A stretch of 64,000 nucleotides of DNA from Pleurostoma richardsiae (taxonomy: Eukaryota > Ascomycota > Sordariomycetes > Calosphaeriales > Pleurostomataceae), in contig JANBVO010000036.1 of NCBI GenBank assembly GCA_030052745.1, positions 310,001-374,000 of the forward strand, read 5' to 3'. A model generated the notes under the pieces. The model made no database searches and was not told the origin of the DNA. It saw only the letters and a list, made by a program, of their open reading frames with translations. The translations under genes were made by a program, and so were the position numbers. Every line of letters starts with the position of its first letter. Within the stretch, counting starts at the first letter, position 1. Shown piece after piece: positions 11,341 to 22,453 of the stretch.

Positions 11341-12313
11341 CGTGAAGCGTTATGGTGATGTTCAGGGTCAATAAGGTACCTTGTTCTTTTTCCCACGGCA
11401 CAGAAATATCAGGAATTGAACTTGGTTCAGCTCCCCAGCATTTCTAGGAATGTCATGGTAATATCCCTGAACCGCTAGGGAGCTCACACCACGTGAGGGG
11501 CCAGCTGCCTAAAGCAGGCTGTGCGGCCTGCCTGATGGCCGCCCAACCTTTTGACGCTCGCTGCCGCGGTATTACGCGGGCAGATGTCTAAGGAATAACC
11601 AGACGATCATCGACATCACGGCTGCCAACTTTTTTGCGACTTACTCTAGGTGTATTCTAGATACACTGTCTTGGAGCATAGAAGTCGCTAACATCATCGC
11701 TCACCCGTTGAGTCCGTCTGTGAGCTGCCTGAACAGAAATAGCATCGAGGTTCGTGCAGCAGGAACTGGTATCGTCGGCTTCTTCAGAGGCACGGACCAC
11801 TATTATTCTTGGATCTTGAAACCGGAGGCGGAGAACGGAGGTACTTAGCTATTATGTAGTATTGCATGGAGCCCTCTCAGCCGCTCCACACATACTCCGT
11901 GTACTATGGTAGGTATGGAGAAGACGGGAGTGGACCGTTCGCGACGCCCTGCCCTTTTTCTTGGGGGAAAGCTCCACCTCGGCACGCCTTTCCCTTTTGC
12001 TTCTTCCACAGTGACCGCCTCTTGCTATCAGTATTCCGAGACTAGCGACTCCAACCGCGCGGCATTGCGACGGCATCTCGGAGACTTCACTCAGGGCGCA
12101 TGAATTAGTATTACCAATGTCTCCGCAATAGTGTCTCCGTTTGAAAAGATCTCCTTGACCCAAGCCTGAGATAGTATAAAGCGTCTTCCCACGGCTCGAG
12201 GATTATGAAGCTCCCTAGACCACACATTTTCTCGAGCGCTATTCCAGCCCAGACAACTACAACTCGTCCAAGAACTTTTAAGGGGTCAGAAGTACACCAG
12301 ACATATTCTTAAA
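11341..12313. promoter_or_regulatory. Divergent intergenic region, HET gene 1 / FMN reductase
   Basis: A 973-base region with no gene seen. A clear TATAAA lies at 12175-12180, 134 bases before the FMN-reductase start codon, a suitable core promoter. The left part serves the HET gene on the other strand. Confidence 0.55.
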
Positions 12314-12964
12314 ATGACTTCCGACACCCCAGACACCCCCAAGTCTGTCGCTGTGATTATCACCAGCGTCCGAGCCGTGCGAGTCGGCCCGCACGTGGCC
12401 GAGTATGTCACTGAGGTCATCAAGTCGGACGCTGAGGTATCCTCGATCTCGTTGACCGCCGTTGACCTCGCCGCGTTTGAATTGCCTGTGTACAATGAGG
12501 CCCCCGCCCCCGCCATGGTCCCGGAGAAGGCCCAATTTGTGCACGAGCACACCCGACGCTGGAGCGCCGAGATTCAAAAGTACGATGGCTACGTGATGGT
12601 CATACAGGAGTACAACTACGGCGTGGCCGGCGCAACCAAGAACGCCATCGACTACCTTCTCAACGAGTGGAAGGGCAAGCCCGTCGCTGTCATCAGCTAC
12701 GGCATCTACGGGGGGGCTACTGCCAACGAGCAGGTTAGCTACTCGCTGGGCAGGATGGGGCTGCGCGTCGTGGAGACGAAGCCGAAGCTCGGGTTTGCGG
12801 GCGCGGCGGGGCCGGACCTGTTTCTCGCTATGGGCGAGGGCAAGCTTGGGGAAGACACGAAGAAGGAGTGGGATGAGAAACAAAAGGGGGAGATACTGAA
12901 GGCCTGGGGAGAGTTGAAGGATGAGTTGAGCAAGGTTGAGGGCACACAACCGCTGCCTAAGTAG
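12314..12964 (+). CDS. NADPH-dependent FMN reductase-like flavoprotein
   Basis: A single exon of 216 residues. It shows the flavodoxin-like NADPH_FMN_red fold: an N-terminal strand and loop (VAVIITSVRAVRVGP) that would bind the FMN phosphate, FELPVYNEAP after strand 2, and the hallmark EYNYGVAGATKNAIDY followed by GKPVAVISYG. Such proteins reduce FMN, quinones or azo compounds with NAD(P)H and are cytosolic. The TATA box at 12175 supports the start. GC is high and codon use is strongly biased to C-ending codons, suggesting good expression. The long antisense open frame is a shadow of this bias. It could supply reduced flavin or act as a quinone reductase, but no partner is evident. Confidence 0.9.
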   Translation: MTSDTPDTPKSVAVIITSVRAVRVGPHVAEYVTEVIKSDAEVSSISLTAVDLAAFELPVYNEAPAPAMVPEKAQFVHEHTRRWSAEIQKYDGYVMVIQEYNYGVAGATKNAIDYLLNEWKGKPVAVISYGIYGGATANEQVSYSLGRMGLRVVETKPKLGFAGAAGPDLFLAMGEGKLGEDTKKEWDEKQKGEILKAWGELKDELSKVEGTQPLPK

Positions 12965-14200
12965 AGTTTTTGACAGGTATAGAGGCGCCCTTTTTGCTTC
13001 TCTTTGCTTACTGGTACTCCATCCGCTAGACTTTCTCATATGCCTGGAGATACCTCCTTCTAGACTTAGGAGCGGATGTATAAACATCGCTCCAACCTCG
13101 CTGAAAGCTCAAATATCGTGTCAATCTGCTATTTCCTTCTCGGTTCAATCTCATTTGTGAGCCACCAAGAACTATCAAAGGCCACTTGGCCTGGTCATGC
13201 GACTTACTTCACAGTACCCAGACAGTTCAGAGCAACGTGTCCGTACCGCCACGTCTCCGCTACAACTCGGCGCATCTCATGATTCAATCACCCAGACATT
13301 AAACTGCCAGCATATGCTAAGTTCTTTCATTTCACTAATCGAGGTTCAAACTGTTGGACCTGCATATAGCTGGCTACTATATGTCTTGGAGCGCCTCTCA
13401 ATGTGACGAACAAGTTGCTCTAATAGCGTGGCTTGTCTGTAAGTATGATGAATAGTCCTCGCTATGGTCATCTTATGCCTATGCGCCTCGGGAACAAGCC
13501 CTGAGTAGTCAACCCTCTTGACTCAACTGCATACCGGTTGAGCGAATTCTGGCGTCCCGGAAATGACATGGGCGATAATTACCTCAGCTTGGCAATTACC
13601 TGTCAGGTGGGAAAGCGGTATTGTTTGCGAGACATCCGTTCACCGCTTCGCTCTTCCAGTACATTCTACCCTTAAAAGGGTTGTCGTGTCAATACCACCA
13701 GGGATGATTCTTGAGAGCATTATATTCTACCATAGACCCTAGAGACAGGACTTGAGATCTTATAAATTGGCGAGTTCAAGTTAATTCCAAATGAACCCAA
13801 CGCCCTTCATGCCTTAATCGTTCGACGCCGATCTCTTTGGGTATTTTGGTGCCTCAAAAGTCGAATAGCATTATCTCCGACTCGCGGCAACCGTGATAAA
13901 CTGAACTCTTTGTCGCTGTAGTACTGCTCGAGTGGTTAGGACCGCGACGTGCGTTCCATCCCCTATTCTCAAACAGCCATCGAAGGCACTTCAACCCGCT
14001 CACTGGCCTACGTCATCAATATCATGGCAGGGCATGTCAGAATCCGCTGGAGAATGCGTCTTAGATTCGAGTTCTCGAGACGGAGATACATAATTGCGAA
14101 TGCCGCCTGGAGCGGGCAGAGGTATATATGTGTGGCGCATACTGCCCCTGTACAGATATGTCCAAAGGTAAAGTATCCTACACGCTCCACTGCCGCCCCG
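12965..14200. other. Intergenic, no gene seen
   Basis: Downstream of the FMN reductase. Only short motif-free open frames. A D-arm-like string near 13925 was considered as a tRNA and rejected. Confidence 0.5.
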
Positions 14201-14730
14201 GTGAATTTAATCAGGGGCCGCGTCACCGTCATCCTCGTTGAATTCCCAGGAGATGACGCTCGGAACGCCAAATGGGTCGTCAATCCCTGCATCAACGTCC
14301 ACGAGCCCAAAGAGCAGCCCAACAACGTCTAGGATTCTCAGGAGATGGCGGCCGAGAACACCGAGAAGACACACAGGCTCTAGGGAATCCTCGAGACCCT
14401 CAAGCTCAGCGGCGTTATCGACATAGACTATTACGAGGATGCCGTCTGCGTTGTCGGTCTCTTAGACGGACCGGAATGGGTCGATGACAATAAGCAGCCG
14501 CGCATGGATCTCCCGAGGACCGCGCTGAGTTCATCTACGCGTATATCTGCGTCGTGATCCCTGGTGACGAGGAGGCGCTAATGGAGGACATAGCGTTGCC
14601 TGAGACGCACCCGCAATACCTATGTGGCAGGTACCAGATGGTACTAGGGGCTCCCAATGATTCAGCTGGTCGGCAGCGACTCGTCCTCTTCGATGACGAG
14701 GAGACTAGTCACGAAGATGCATCGGTCTGA
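14200..14730 (+). pseudogene. Decayed coding remnant of unknown family
   Basis: Around 14220-14730 the plus strand reads as conserved-looking protein in pieces: RVTVILVEFPGDD, then ETLKLSGVIDIDYYEDAV, then AEFIYAYICVVIPGDEEAL, ending in an acidic tail with a stop near 14730. Third positions keep the C/G bias of real fungal genes, but the reading is interrupted by about three breaks, including CAG-like codons now read as TAG. C-to-T change of this sort fits repeat-induced point mutation or simple decay. I do not recognise the family. No start codon or splice pattern rescues it. Confidence 0.45.
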
Positions 14731-15414
14731 CTTGGCGAAGCTTTGTCATTATGATAACAGAGTCCCGAGGGCAAGCGATGAGGGCCTGAATAGCCAGGAT
14801 TGAAGTGCTAGATGGAAAGAGACAATATTTCGTGCTGGAGGGAAACTGACATCAGCCGCAACATGTATCTCTTCCAAGAGCAGTTAATCTAAGGTTGATT
14901 GCAACAAGGCGTGCTGAAGGTGTAATCCGCGGCGGTGGGGTTCAGGAGCAGCCGTTTGCAACGCTGACGCCATGCGAGATAGGGTATCGGTGAGGGTGTC
15001 GGAAATGCGCTGCCTTGGAGACAATCTTTCAGCATCGAGTGGAGTCTGCCCTCGGTGGTACTGTACTAGAGAGAGGCACGACCTCCGTGGGGATCGGGCC
15101 AACAAACGGGTATAAGGCGGCTTACTACGTGCATATGGATTAACAAAAGCATCATTGGACAATTATGCTTCACCCCAGGTTGTCTTTGCGGTCTGGGTGG
15201 CCTTGATTGGGCATCCACGGGGCGGCCAGGCAGTGCACATCTTACGTGTGGCTATGCTTATGTTGTTGCTGCAGGTGATTGCTTCTACGATACCTAATCT
15301 TTCATAATTTCTTGTTCCTGAAAGCATCACCGAAAGACTCTTCGTAAGCGGAATTCAATTACGCCTGTCTACATTTACAAACTGGAAACTAATCGTGTAG
15401 AGCAGCATACCATC
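14731..15414. other. Intergenic, promoter side of HET gene 2
   Basis: No gene seen. The right end is the 5' flank of the second HET gene. Confidence 0.5.
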
Positions 15415-17811
15415 ATGTCCCCCTACGATCACTATACCTGGGATAGGTCTTGTGTTGGCCGCAGAATCAGGGTCGTGGCAGTCCAGCCCGGCGAGTGGTC
15501 TGATCCCGTCAAATGCAAACTGTTGCACTTTTCGCTGGATCAAGCGCTCGGTGACAGGCGGCGCTACAAGGCCTTGTCTTACGTCTGGGGATCTCCAAAG
15601 GTAACGGAGCCCATTTACCTCGAAGATGAGCCCTGGCCTGTCACGGTCAATCTTGCTTATGCCCTGCGATATCTGCGAGACGGGAAAGATGCTGTCAATG
15701 TCTGGGTGGACGCCTTGGTATGTACTCGTTCATTCGCCTTTTGGCTGCTCGAATGGTGGCAGCTAAGAAGCCGAAAGTGTATCAACCAGACGAACCTCGA
15801 CGAACGAAGCGAACAAGTCCGGTTAATGAGAGACATATTTGCCATGGCCGAGGAACTGATTGTGTTCATTGGAGATGGTAGAGCCCATAGGCCAGCGAAA
15901 GGGTCCCAGAAGTTCCCGCCCAAAAGGATGATTACACTGCATGGTGATGAGAGGGATACAGAATACCTACAGGAGTTCTGGCACGACATGCAGATGTCAA
16001 GGAAAAACCGCGACCTTGTTTCCTTCCATGTCCTCTGTTTACTGCTTGTCTTCGCAAGTTTTAGGAACTCCGAGGATGCGAAGCCTGATTTTCTGCAGAT
16101 GGACGACAATGCGCAGAGATACGTGTTCGAAGGCCTCAGGAACATGCTCGTTGCATCATGGTGGAAGCGCGTCTGGGTTCTTCAGGAAGTCGTGGTCTCG
16201 AGCACTGTGACTATTCGGTATGGGAATACCATGGTCCCATGGCAAGTACTCGTGGACGCTGCTGCGGCATACCTAGGATGGGCGAATTTAGCCCCAGAGA
16301 ACGCCAAGGTCGCTGAGCGCTTCCAAAGGCACGTACAGAATATTCAAGGACTGCGGGAGAAGTGGCAGGCTCAAAGAGGTGCCGACTTGCTGATGCTGCT
16401 AGGAGAATTCGGGCATAGGGAAGCAAGTGACGACCGTGACAAGGTGTACGGCCTCCTGGGCATTGCAGAGCATCGACAGGCCTGCCTCATCAGGCCAGAC
16501 TACTCGTCAGACACTGCACTAGTGTATAGACATGCAACTATCGCTCTCATCAACGACTGCCGGGACTTCTCTCCTTTGGTTGGCAACCTCGGCCGCAAAG
16601 AGCGCAGAGACCTGCCCTCTTGGGTTCCAGACTGGAGTGCAATACCTGAAGAATCTGACATACAGCGCATCAAATTGCGACCTGGGCCTAAATCTGCTGC
16701 AAGCGTGGACTGTCATATTGTTGACACGGAGCTGGTTTACTGGAACATGCTTTTAACGCAACTTACACACGTCGTTACCGATTTCGTTAACACTCCACTC
16801 CCACATTCCCTGGGAACGGTCCTGTTTCAATATTGCAATCTGGTTAATGATTACGACTCGTCCATCGAAAGCGCGGGCTCCCTTCTTGTAGATCCGATGA
16901 CACCTATCCGGAACGCTTTAAGGCGGATTCTTCGGGAATGCGAAAAGATCTTACCACTCTGCAAATCGGAAGGCAGCCCGAATTGGGACGATATATGCTG
17001 TCCAGGTCCATACCTTGTAGGAGAGGTGGAATGGCTCGGGCTGTTTCGGCACTCCGCAGTTCCGTTCACAGGTGCACAACCGCTTGGATTAGGCGACGCG
17101 AAAGCAATGATTAGGCGTCAGCTCGGATCTGCTACCGGAGGGCTGGTGATAAAGGGGCCATTGCTTGGGACAGTGGACTTCTGTGGCCCGAGAGTTGGAT
17201 CCTGGAAAGATATTCCGGCGTCTGCCGCCATTATACAAGAATGGATCGCCCAGAGTGTCACAAGCGGTGGTGATCGGGATCAAAGGGTGCAGTTAGCGGT
17301 CACTCTTACCGGTGGACTCCGGTTGCGCGAGCGGATCATCACGGCAGACGATGATGCTCTTCTAAAGTGGCTGGACAACTTGAAGACGAATACATGGGCA
17401 GTAACCGGCGGTCCACTCAGCAGGGCAATGCGGATCGCAACTGAAGGAAGAGTCCTATTCCGGCTTATCAACCCCCACTGGGATTCTTGCCTCTTTGGCC
17501 TTGGCCCTCCGACAACAAAGGTTGGGGACACCGTGCACGTCTTCTGCGACACTCAGCAGACTTTTGTACTGCGATCTAGTTCATGGACGACAAACTCTAC
17601 GCCTCAACCGACACCACACCACGTCATTGGGGACTGCTATATAGCCATCCCTCCTTCTATTTCGACACGTCCCGATTCCAGGAGAAACGCGCGACGCGAA
17701 GCAGGCCTCCCGGAAGATATCTTGCTTTGTGTTCAAAGATTGCTTGGCACAGCCAAGGGAGAAAATCTTGGATTGCCGACATGCAGCCCCGACTGGGTGT
17801 ATCTTATATAG
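15415..17811 (+). CDS. HET-domain protein 2
   Basis: Exons 15415-15717 and 15778-17811; about 778 residues. The 60-base intron (GTATGT...CGAAAG) keeps the frame open, but removing it restores the family hallmark VWVDALCINQTN. HET blocks: YKALSYVWGSPK (51-62), DALCINQ (99-105), ERSEQVRLMRDIF, then SWWKRVWVLQEV, DRDKVYGLLGI and LPSWVPDW. The role is presumably in vegetative incompatibility or non-self triggered cell death. The long C-terminal part (about 400 residues) is unrecognised. It differs strongly from the HET protein at 9123-11340, so this is not a recent tandem copy. An unspliced form would add 20 residues inside the most conserved block and is probably non-functional. Confidence 0.9.
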   Translation: MSPYDHYTWDRSCVGRRIRVVAVQPGEWSDPVKCKLLHFSLDQALGDRRRYKALSYVWGSPKVTEPIYLEDEPWPVTVNLAYALRYLRDGKDAVNVWVDALVCTRSFAFWLLEWWQLRSRKCINQTNLDERSEQVRLMRDIFAMAEELIVFIGDGRAHRPAKGSQKFPPKRMITLHGDERDTEYLQEFWHDMQMSRKNRDLVSFHVLCLLLVFASFRNSEDAKPDFLQMDDNAQRYVFEGLRNMLVASWWKRVWVLQEVVVSSTVTIRYGNTMVPWQVLVDAAAAYLGWANLAPENAKVAERFQRHVQNIQGLREKWQAQRGADLLMLLGEFGHREASDDRDKVYGLLGIAEHRQACLIRPDYSSDTALVYRHATIALINDCRDFSPLVGNLGRKERRDLPSWVPDWSAIPEESDIQRIKLRPGPKSAASVDCHIVDTELVYWNMLLTQLTHVVTDFVNTPLPHSLGTVLFQYCNLVNDYDSSIESAGSLLVDPMTPIRNALRRILRECEKILPLCKSEGSPNWDDICCPGPYLVGEVEWLGLFRHSAVPFTGAQPLGLGDAKAMIRRQLGSATGGLVIKGPLLGTVDFCGPRVGSWKDIPASAAIIQEWIAQSVTSGGDRDQRVQLAVTLTGGLRLRERIITADDDALLKWLDNLKTNTWAVTGGPLSRAMRIATEGRVLFRLINPHWDSCLFGLGPPTTKVGDTVHVFCDTQQTFVLRSSSWTTNSTPQPTPHHVIGDCYIAIPPSISTRPDSRRNARREAGLPEDILLCVQRLLGTAKGENLGLPTCSPDWVYLI

Positions 17812-18089
17812 CCTCCCCCTTTGAAGCCTAGATCGGTATAGGCATTTCTTTGACGCATATCACCTTTGCACCCAAGCCAGATAACGGACAGGAATAACTC
17901 TTCTGTGGAGAACATTGAGATAATCCGTCGACTGGCTCTCCTGAATGAGGGTATTCAACCGTTTTCGGTTCCGTGCAGTGGAGTTCACGCTCGGATCCGA
18001 ACTCGGTAACCCCGCCGCGGGGGCATTGGCCCGGGCGACTCAAGACCATTCAACCCACGATAGGACGATATGGCCAGTATTCACATGCA

Positions 18090-19068
18090 ATGGACGTCCC
18101 AGCAGCAGCCAATGCCCTGGGGACCCTAGGCGCAGTCTGCTGGTCTATTCAGGTCAGCCATCTCTGGCATTCTCCCGCCCGCGTGTTGGGTCTAACCGCC
18201 CGCAGCTAATCCCGCAAATCGTCATCAACTACCGCCGGCACCATGCCACGGGGCTCCAGCCCTCGATGATGATGCTCTGGGCGTGGGCTGGTGTTCCACT
18301 AGGCGTCTATAACATTGTTTCCGGCTTTAACATCGCCCTGCGCGTGCAGCCTCAGATCTTGACGCTCTTGAGCTTGGTCACCTGGATCCAGTGCTATCAC
18401 TATCAAAAGGTCTCACCGTCTCCGATCTGTGAACATAGGGCCTCGGCTGACACGGCCTACAGAAATGGGCTTTGTCACGATCTCTCGCTGCAGTTGTTCC
18501 CATCGCGGCGCTCATGGCCGGCATCCAGGCGGCGCTCATCTTCGGCCTCCGCATCCCGGAGGAGCGGCACATCGACTGGCCGATGACGCTAATGGCCGCT
18601 CTCTCCGCCGCGCTGCTGGCGGCTGGGGTGCTGCGACATTACTGGGACATATGGGTGCACCGTACCGTGCGCGGCATCTCCTTCCTCTTCGTCGGCATCG
18701 ACGCCGCCGGCGACGTGTTCTCGCTCTTGTCCATCTTCTTCCAGTCCACGCTGGACATCCAGGGCGTGGTCATCTACGCGACCGAGTTCGCGCTGTGGTG
18801 CGGCATCTTTGCTTGCGGCGCGTACTACAACTTGCTGCCCTGGGCGCGGAAGAAGTGGCTCGCGCCAGAACTAGCTGACCAGCCTGACGGAGGTGATGAA
18901 GCGGCGCCGGACTCGGATGGCCGGGGGGTCGGGAGCATCATGCTACATGAGACGCACTCGTCTACATCTGTCTTTCAGACCGTGTCAGCCGAAGCTGAGG
19001 GACTGCGGCCAAGAGTTATGGCATCTCTCCAGAGGAACAGCGAGCCTGGGGTCGAGCCACTCGCTTGA
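18090..19068 (+). CDS. PQ-loop repeat membrane protein
   Basis: Three exons, 18090-18152, 18206-18409, 18463-19068; two 53-base introns, both phase 0; about 290 residues. The first exon-exon junction creates the PQ-loop motif: WSIQLIPQIVINYRRH (about 18-33), with the Pro-Gln pair at the end of helix 1. Several further hydrophobic helices follow (AWAGVPLGVYNIV, TLLSLVTWIQC, AAVVPIAALMAGIQAAL, WPMTLMAALSAALLAAGVL, ISFLFVGIDAAGDVF, FALWCGIFACGAYYNLL), matching the seven-helix MtN3/PQ-loop group. The C-terminal tail is hydrophilic. Relatives are vacuolar or lysosomal amino-acid exporters (cystinosin, PQLC2/Ypq) or solute carriers. The cargo cannot be told from sequence. Confidence 0.85.
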
Positions 19069-19826
19069 GCTGTGCTTGACAGGGAGAAAACGGTGATGGT
19101 CCGGGTCAGGGGGGTACCTTAGCTGCAGCGGCCCGTAATTGGGACGTTTTCGTTCGTGGTGACGTGCTATGCTTGATAATTGCCTCCTATCAAGCAGGTA
19201 TCAAGGTTATATCGAAGTTGTAGTTCTTTAGAATAAGAATACCGCTTCCTCAAAGCAGTAACGAAGTCTCATCTGTTCTCTCTTCAGGACGTTTTTCTCG
19301 AACGGAAATCCCTGACTGCGTCTTCTAAACGTGCCAGATGCGGCACCGTCCTCGTGACAGCCCCGCACCAGATGCACCGTTCAGCGGTGTCGATCCAGCT
19401 CCTGCCTCAATGAGCGACCCGCAGCTGAAATGGGATTGTCGCTTTCCCTGTGCCTCCTTTACTGCTTTGCCTTCTTCCCTGCAGTTCCTCTTCATGTCTT
19501 TCTTCTTCATCGCAGCCCTTTTATCGACTCGCGAACGCCTGCTCCGTTTCCTTCCCGCAGAAGGGAGAGAGTCGAGCGAATGAGAGGCTGCGTGTGCGCA
19601 TCTTGGGCAGACTGACGGCGCCTGGCCTTTTCACTCCTTGTGCTCTTCTTATGTGTGCTTCGCGAGACCCCGACAATCCAGCAGCCTTTCGTACATTGAT
19701 ATGAGGTTGTAATTATTCTTTGCCTTCATTTTTTTTGGCCTCGCCGAAGCTTCAGGGTCGTCCGTATTTGGCCAACAACGGTCTATCTCACCGTCCTTCT
19801 GCAGTAAGAGCGTCGACGAACTCGGA
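19069..19826. other. Intergenic: promoter and 5' leader of the PAP2-type gene
   Basis: No gene seen. Pyrimidine-rich (C/T) stretches at about 19430-19570 are of the kind found upstream of transcription starts in filamentous fungi. Confidence 0.45.
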
Positions 19827-21309
19827 ATGACAGTGGTAGGCGCGGAGGCGCCGCAATGGCGGAGCGACCATGTGTGGAAAATGCCCACATGGTTCGAGCC
19901 TTGGGTATGTCCTCGATCCCTTGCCTCTGCCCGCGTCCAGTGTTAACAAACTGACTGGTCACCGCAGCTCATCGTCTTCATCCTATTCGGCTCTATGTAT
20001 GTCACCCGCAATAAGGCATACTCCATCTTCAGGCTTCGCCGGTCTCCCTACAAGCCGGTCTCCTCCCCGGGCGCTAGCACACCGCGCACGCCCCGCTCCT
20101 CCAGCAACACCGACCCCGGCCGGCCCGCGTCACGCTCCTTTCGGTCCGAGCAGCGGCAGCACCCGCTCAAACGCCGCCGTGTCCTCGGTATTTGGACGGT
20201 CACCACCCCAAACAGTTCACGGTTCGCGGCACATCCACACTCGCGGCTGCTGGCCAAGTTCCCTTTTCTTGTCGAGATGTTCTATTGGGTTATCACCCTG
20301 CTATTCTACAAGACCACCGACTTCCTGTCACGCTGGTACTACGGCGGGAGCGAGAGGCTGTGGGATGTTGCGCAGGCACACGGACTCGCACTGCTAGAGA
20401 TCGAGGGCGCCGTCTTCGGGGGAGGCCAGACCGGCACGCATCGCTGGGCGGAGTGGAGGATCCATCACTGGTTCCTAAACGGCGCCGCAAACGATGACTC
20501 TAGGGGGGTAGGCTTGACGATTCTCAACCGGGTGTATGCACTGATCCATATTCCTGGCACTGTTGGGTAGGTGTCCACCACATTGCATGAATTCCCGGAG
20601 AAAAGCTGCAGCTAAGGTTCTCTTCTGCAGATTTATCGCGTACTACTACTGGGCCGCACCCAGCTTCACCCGCTTCGCCACCGTCCGCCGTACGATGACG
20701 CTGCTAAACCTGTTCGCCTTTGTCATCTTCATCCTCTACCCGTGCGCGCCGCCGCGCTTCCTCCCAGCCGAGCTTGGTTTCGTCGATACCGTTAACGGCG
20801 AGGACGCCGCCTCGATGTGGATGAGTGGCAATTTCGTCAATTATCTGGCTGCTATGCCCAGCATGCACTTCGGCTACGCGTTCGCCATCGGCTGCGTCTT
20901 CGTGCACGCGAGCGGCTTCCTGCAGTCACTGCCGGGTGGCCGGCGGAGCGGCAAGCGCCACAGCTGGACTCTGGTTCCTGGCTCTGGTCCAGAGGATGAT
21001 GAGAATGAGTTGGAGAAACCGGATGTAGCTGACGCTGCCGATGGCGTGTCTCCCCCCGGTGCGGTCCGACGGGTGTGGTTCCTCTTCTTTGGGCTGTTCT
21101 ACCCCTCGCTGATCCTGCTCGCCATCGTGTCGACTGCCAACCACTACTTTAGCGACGCCTTCGCCGCAGCGCTCGTGGTGCTGGTCAGCTTCTTGTGCAA
21201 CCGCGTGCTGATGAACTTTCTGCCCCTCGAGGACTGGCTGCTGTGGATGTTGAGGCTGGAGAAGCCGACGCCTACGACAGGGCGGGCGTGGACGAAGGCC
21301 GAAATATAA
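19827..21309 (+). CDS. PAP2/Aur1-type integral membrane phosphatase or inositolphosphotransferase-like protein
   Basis: Exons 19827-19904, 19968-20566, 20631-21309 (introns of 63 and 64 bases); about 451 residues. The signature motifs of the PAP2_3 (Aur1/Ipt1-like) group are AMPSMHFGYAF (PSMH at about 302-305) and STANHYFSDAF (about 393-403), carrying the two catalytic histidines and the aspartate; multiple hydrophobic helices surround them. A basic, Ser/Pro-rich cytosolic loop (about residues 45-95) lies early, and an acidic loop (PEDDENELEKP) interrupts the region between the two histidine motifs. The family dephosphorylates lipid phosphates or transfers phosphoinositol to ceramide. This member is more divergent than true Aur1, so the substrate is open. 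Confidence 0.85.
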
Positions 21310-21921
21310 TGAAACGCTGCGGTGAGTCTATGCTTTGTTCCTCCTGTCTTCCTACGCGTGTGCTCCTGATAGCGTCTTGGGGACCGCCCTGCTTTCATAT
21401 ACACGATGCGGGGACGAGGAGATAGAGCAAGGGCGGCCCTGGAATTGCCGCTGGGCACGATGGCGCCGGTCCGGGCTGCGACGCGGAAGGTCCCTCCCAA
21501 TGTGTAAATACAAGGTATACAGGGGACTAGAAGTAACTCGCCACTGGAAGAAAACGCGATTGAAGCTTCCTGTCTAATTAGGCTCTCTAATGAGCGAGCG
21601 AGGTATACCTGCGTCCTTGTCTAGAGGTACCCTACTCCATCTGGTCGGGCGATGTACATTCGCCGCGACACACTTCCTTACACGCCCGGTTGCAAAGGCA
21701 CTTCTTGCCGACAGTACGAAAGGAGAGCCAATCAGAAGATCGGAGTGCTTCAAGGCGGGGTGGGAGTCCGGAAGAACTTTTCGGAACCTGGAAAAACTAT
21801 CATTGGCCATGAATGCTTAGGTGGGGCACATTTGAGCGCACAACGGGAATTTTCATATCGCAAAGGCCGCCCCAGCGAATTTCCTTTTCGAGAGCATCAC
21901 GAAGCACCCAGCGAAGAAAAG
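21310..21921. promoter_or_regulatory. Promoter region of the eL36 gene
   Basis: No gene seen. It is the 5' flank of a strongly expressed ribosomal-protein gene and the 3' flank of the PAP2 gene. Confidence 0.45.
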
Positions 21922-22453
21922 ATGGCGGCCACCAAGGACACCCCCCGCACCGGCATCATTGTTGTATGTGTTCCATTGCTGTTGGAAACTATTGCGGTCC
22001 CGTATATACGTGATGGCTGACTTTGAGTACAACAGGGCAACAACAAGGGCCACGTAAGGACCACCGTCTCGCCGTCCGGTGAACTCGACTGACTTTGATT
22101 CCTCAGAAAACCACTCCCCGCGTCTCCAAGCCCCGCGTCAGCCGGTCCAAGGGCCGCCTGAGCAAGCGGACCGCCTTCGTTCGTGAGGTCGTCAAGGAGG
22201 TTGCTGGGTAGGTCTAATTCGAGCACTCGGCGAGGCGAAGAGGCGAACCGAACCCAGAGAATTGGATGTTGACGGTAATCTTGTGTGTAGTCTCGCCCCC
22301 TACGAGCGCCGCATCATCGAACTCCTCCGCAACAGCAAGGACAAGCGCGCCCGCAAGCTGGCCAAGAAGCGCCTCGGCACCTTCGGCCGCGCCAAGGCGA
22401 AGGTCGAGGACATGACCAAGGTCATTGCTGAGTCCCGCCGTGCCGGCCACTAA
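21922..22453 (+). CDS. rpl36: 60S ribosomal protein eL36
   Basis: Four exons: 21922-21963, 22035-22052, 22107-22207, 22291-22453; introns of 71, 54 and 83 bases; 107 residues. The second exon has only 18 bases (GNNKGH). The joined protein has the universal eL36 core: [20 protein letters not shown], then [34 protein letters not shown] and a lysine-rich end. It is a cytosolic large-subunit ribosomal protein. Codons are almost all C- or G-ending, as expected for a highly expressed gene. Every junction is consensus and in phase, which makes this a good calibration of intron style for the window. Confidence 0.97.

Noticed and set aside
12278-13087. Minus-strand open frame of 269 codons
   Set aside because: Antisense shadow of the FMN-reductase gene caused by codon bias.
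13917-14000. tRNA-like string (GCTCGAGTGGTTAGGACC)
   Set aside because: It resembles a D-arm/A box, but no proper B box (GGTTCRANYCC) or acceptor-stem pairing follows.
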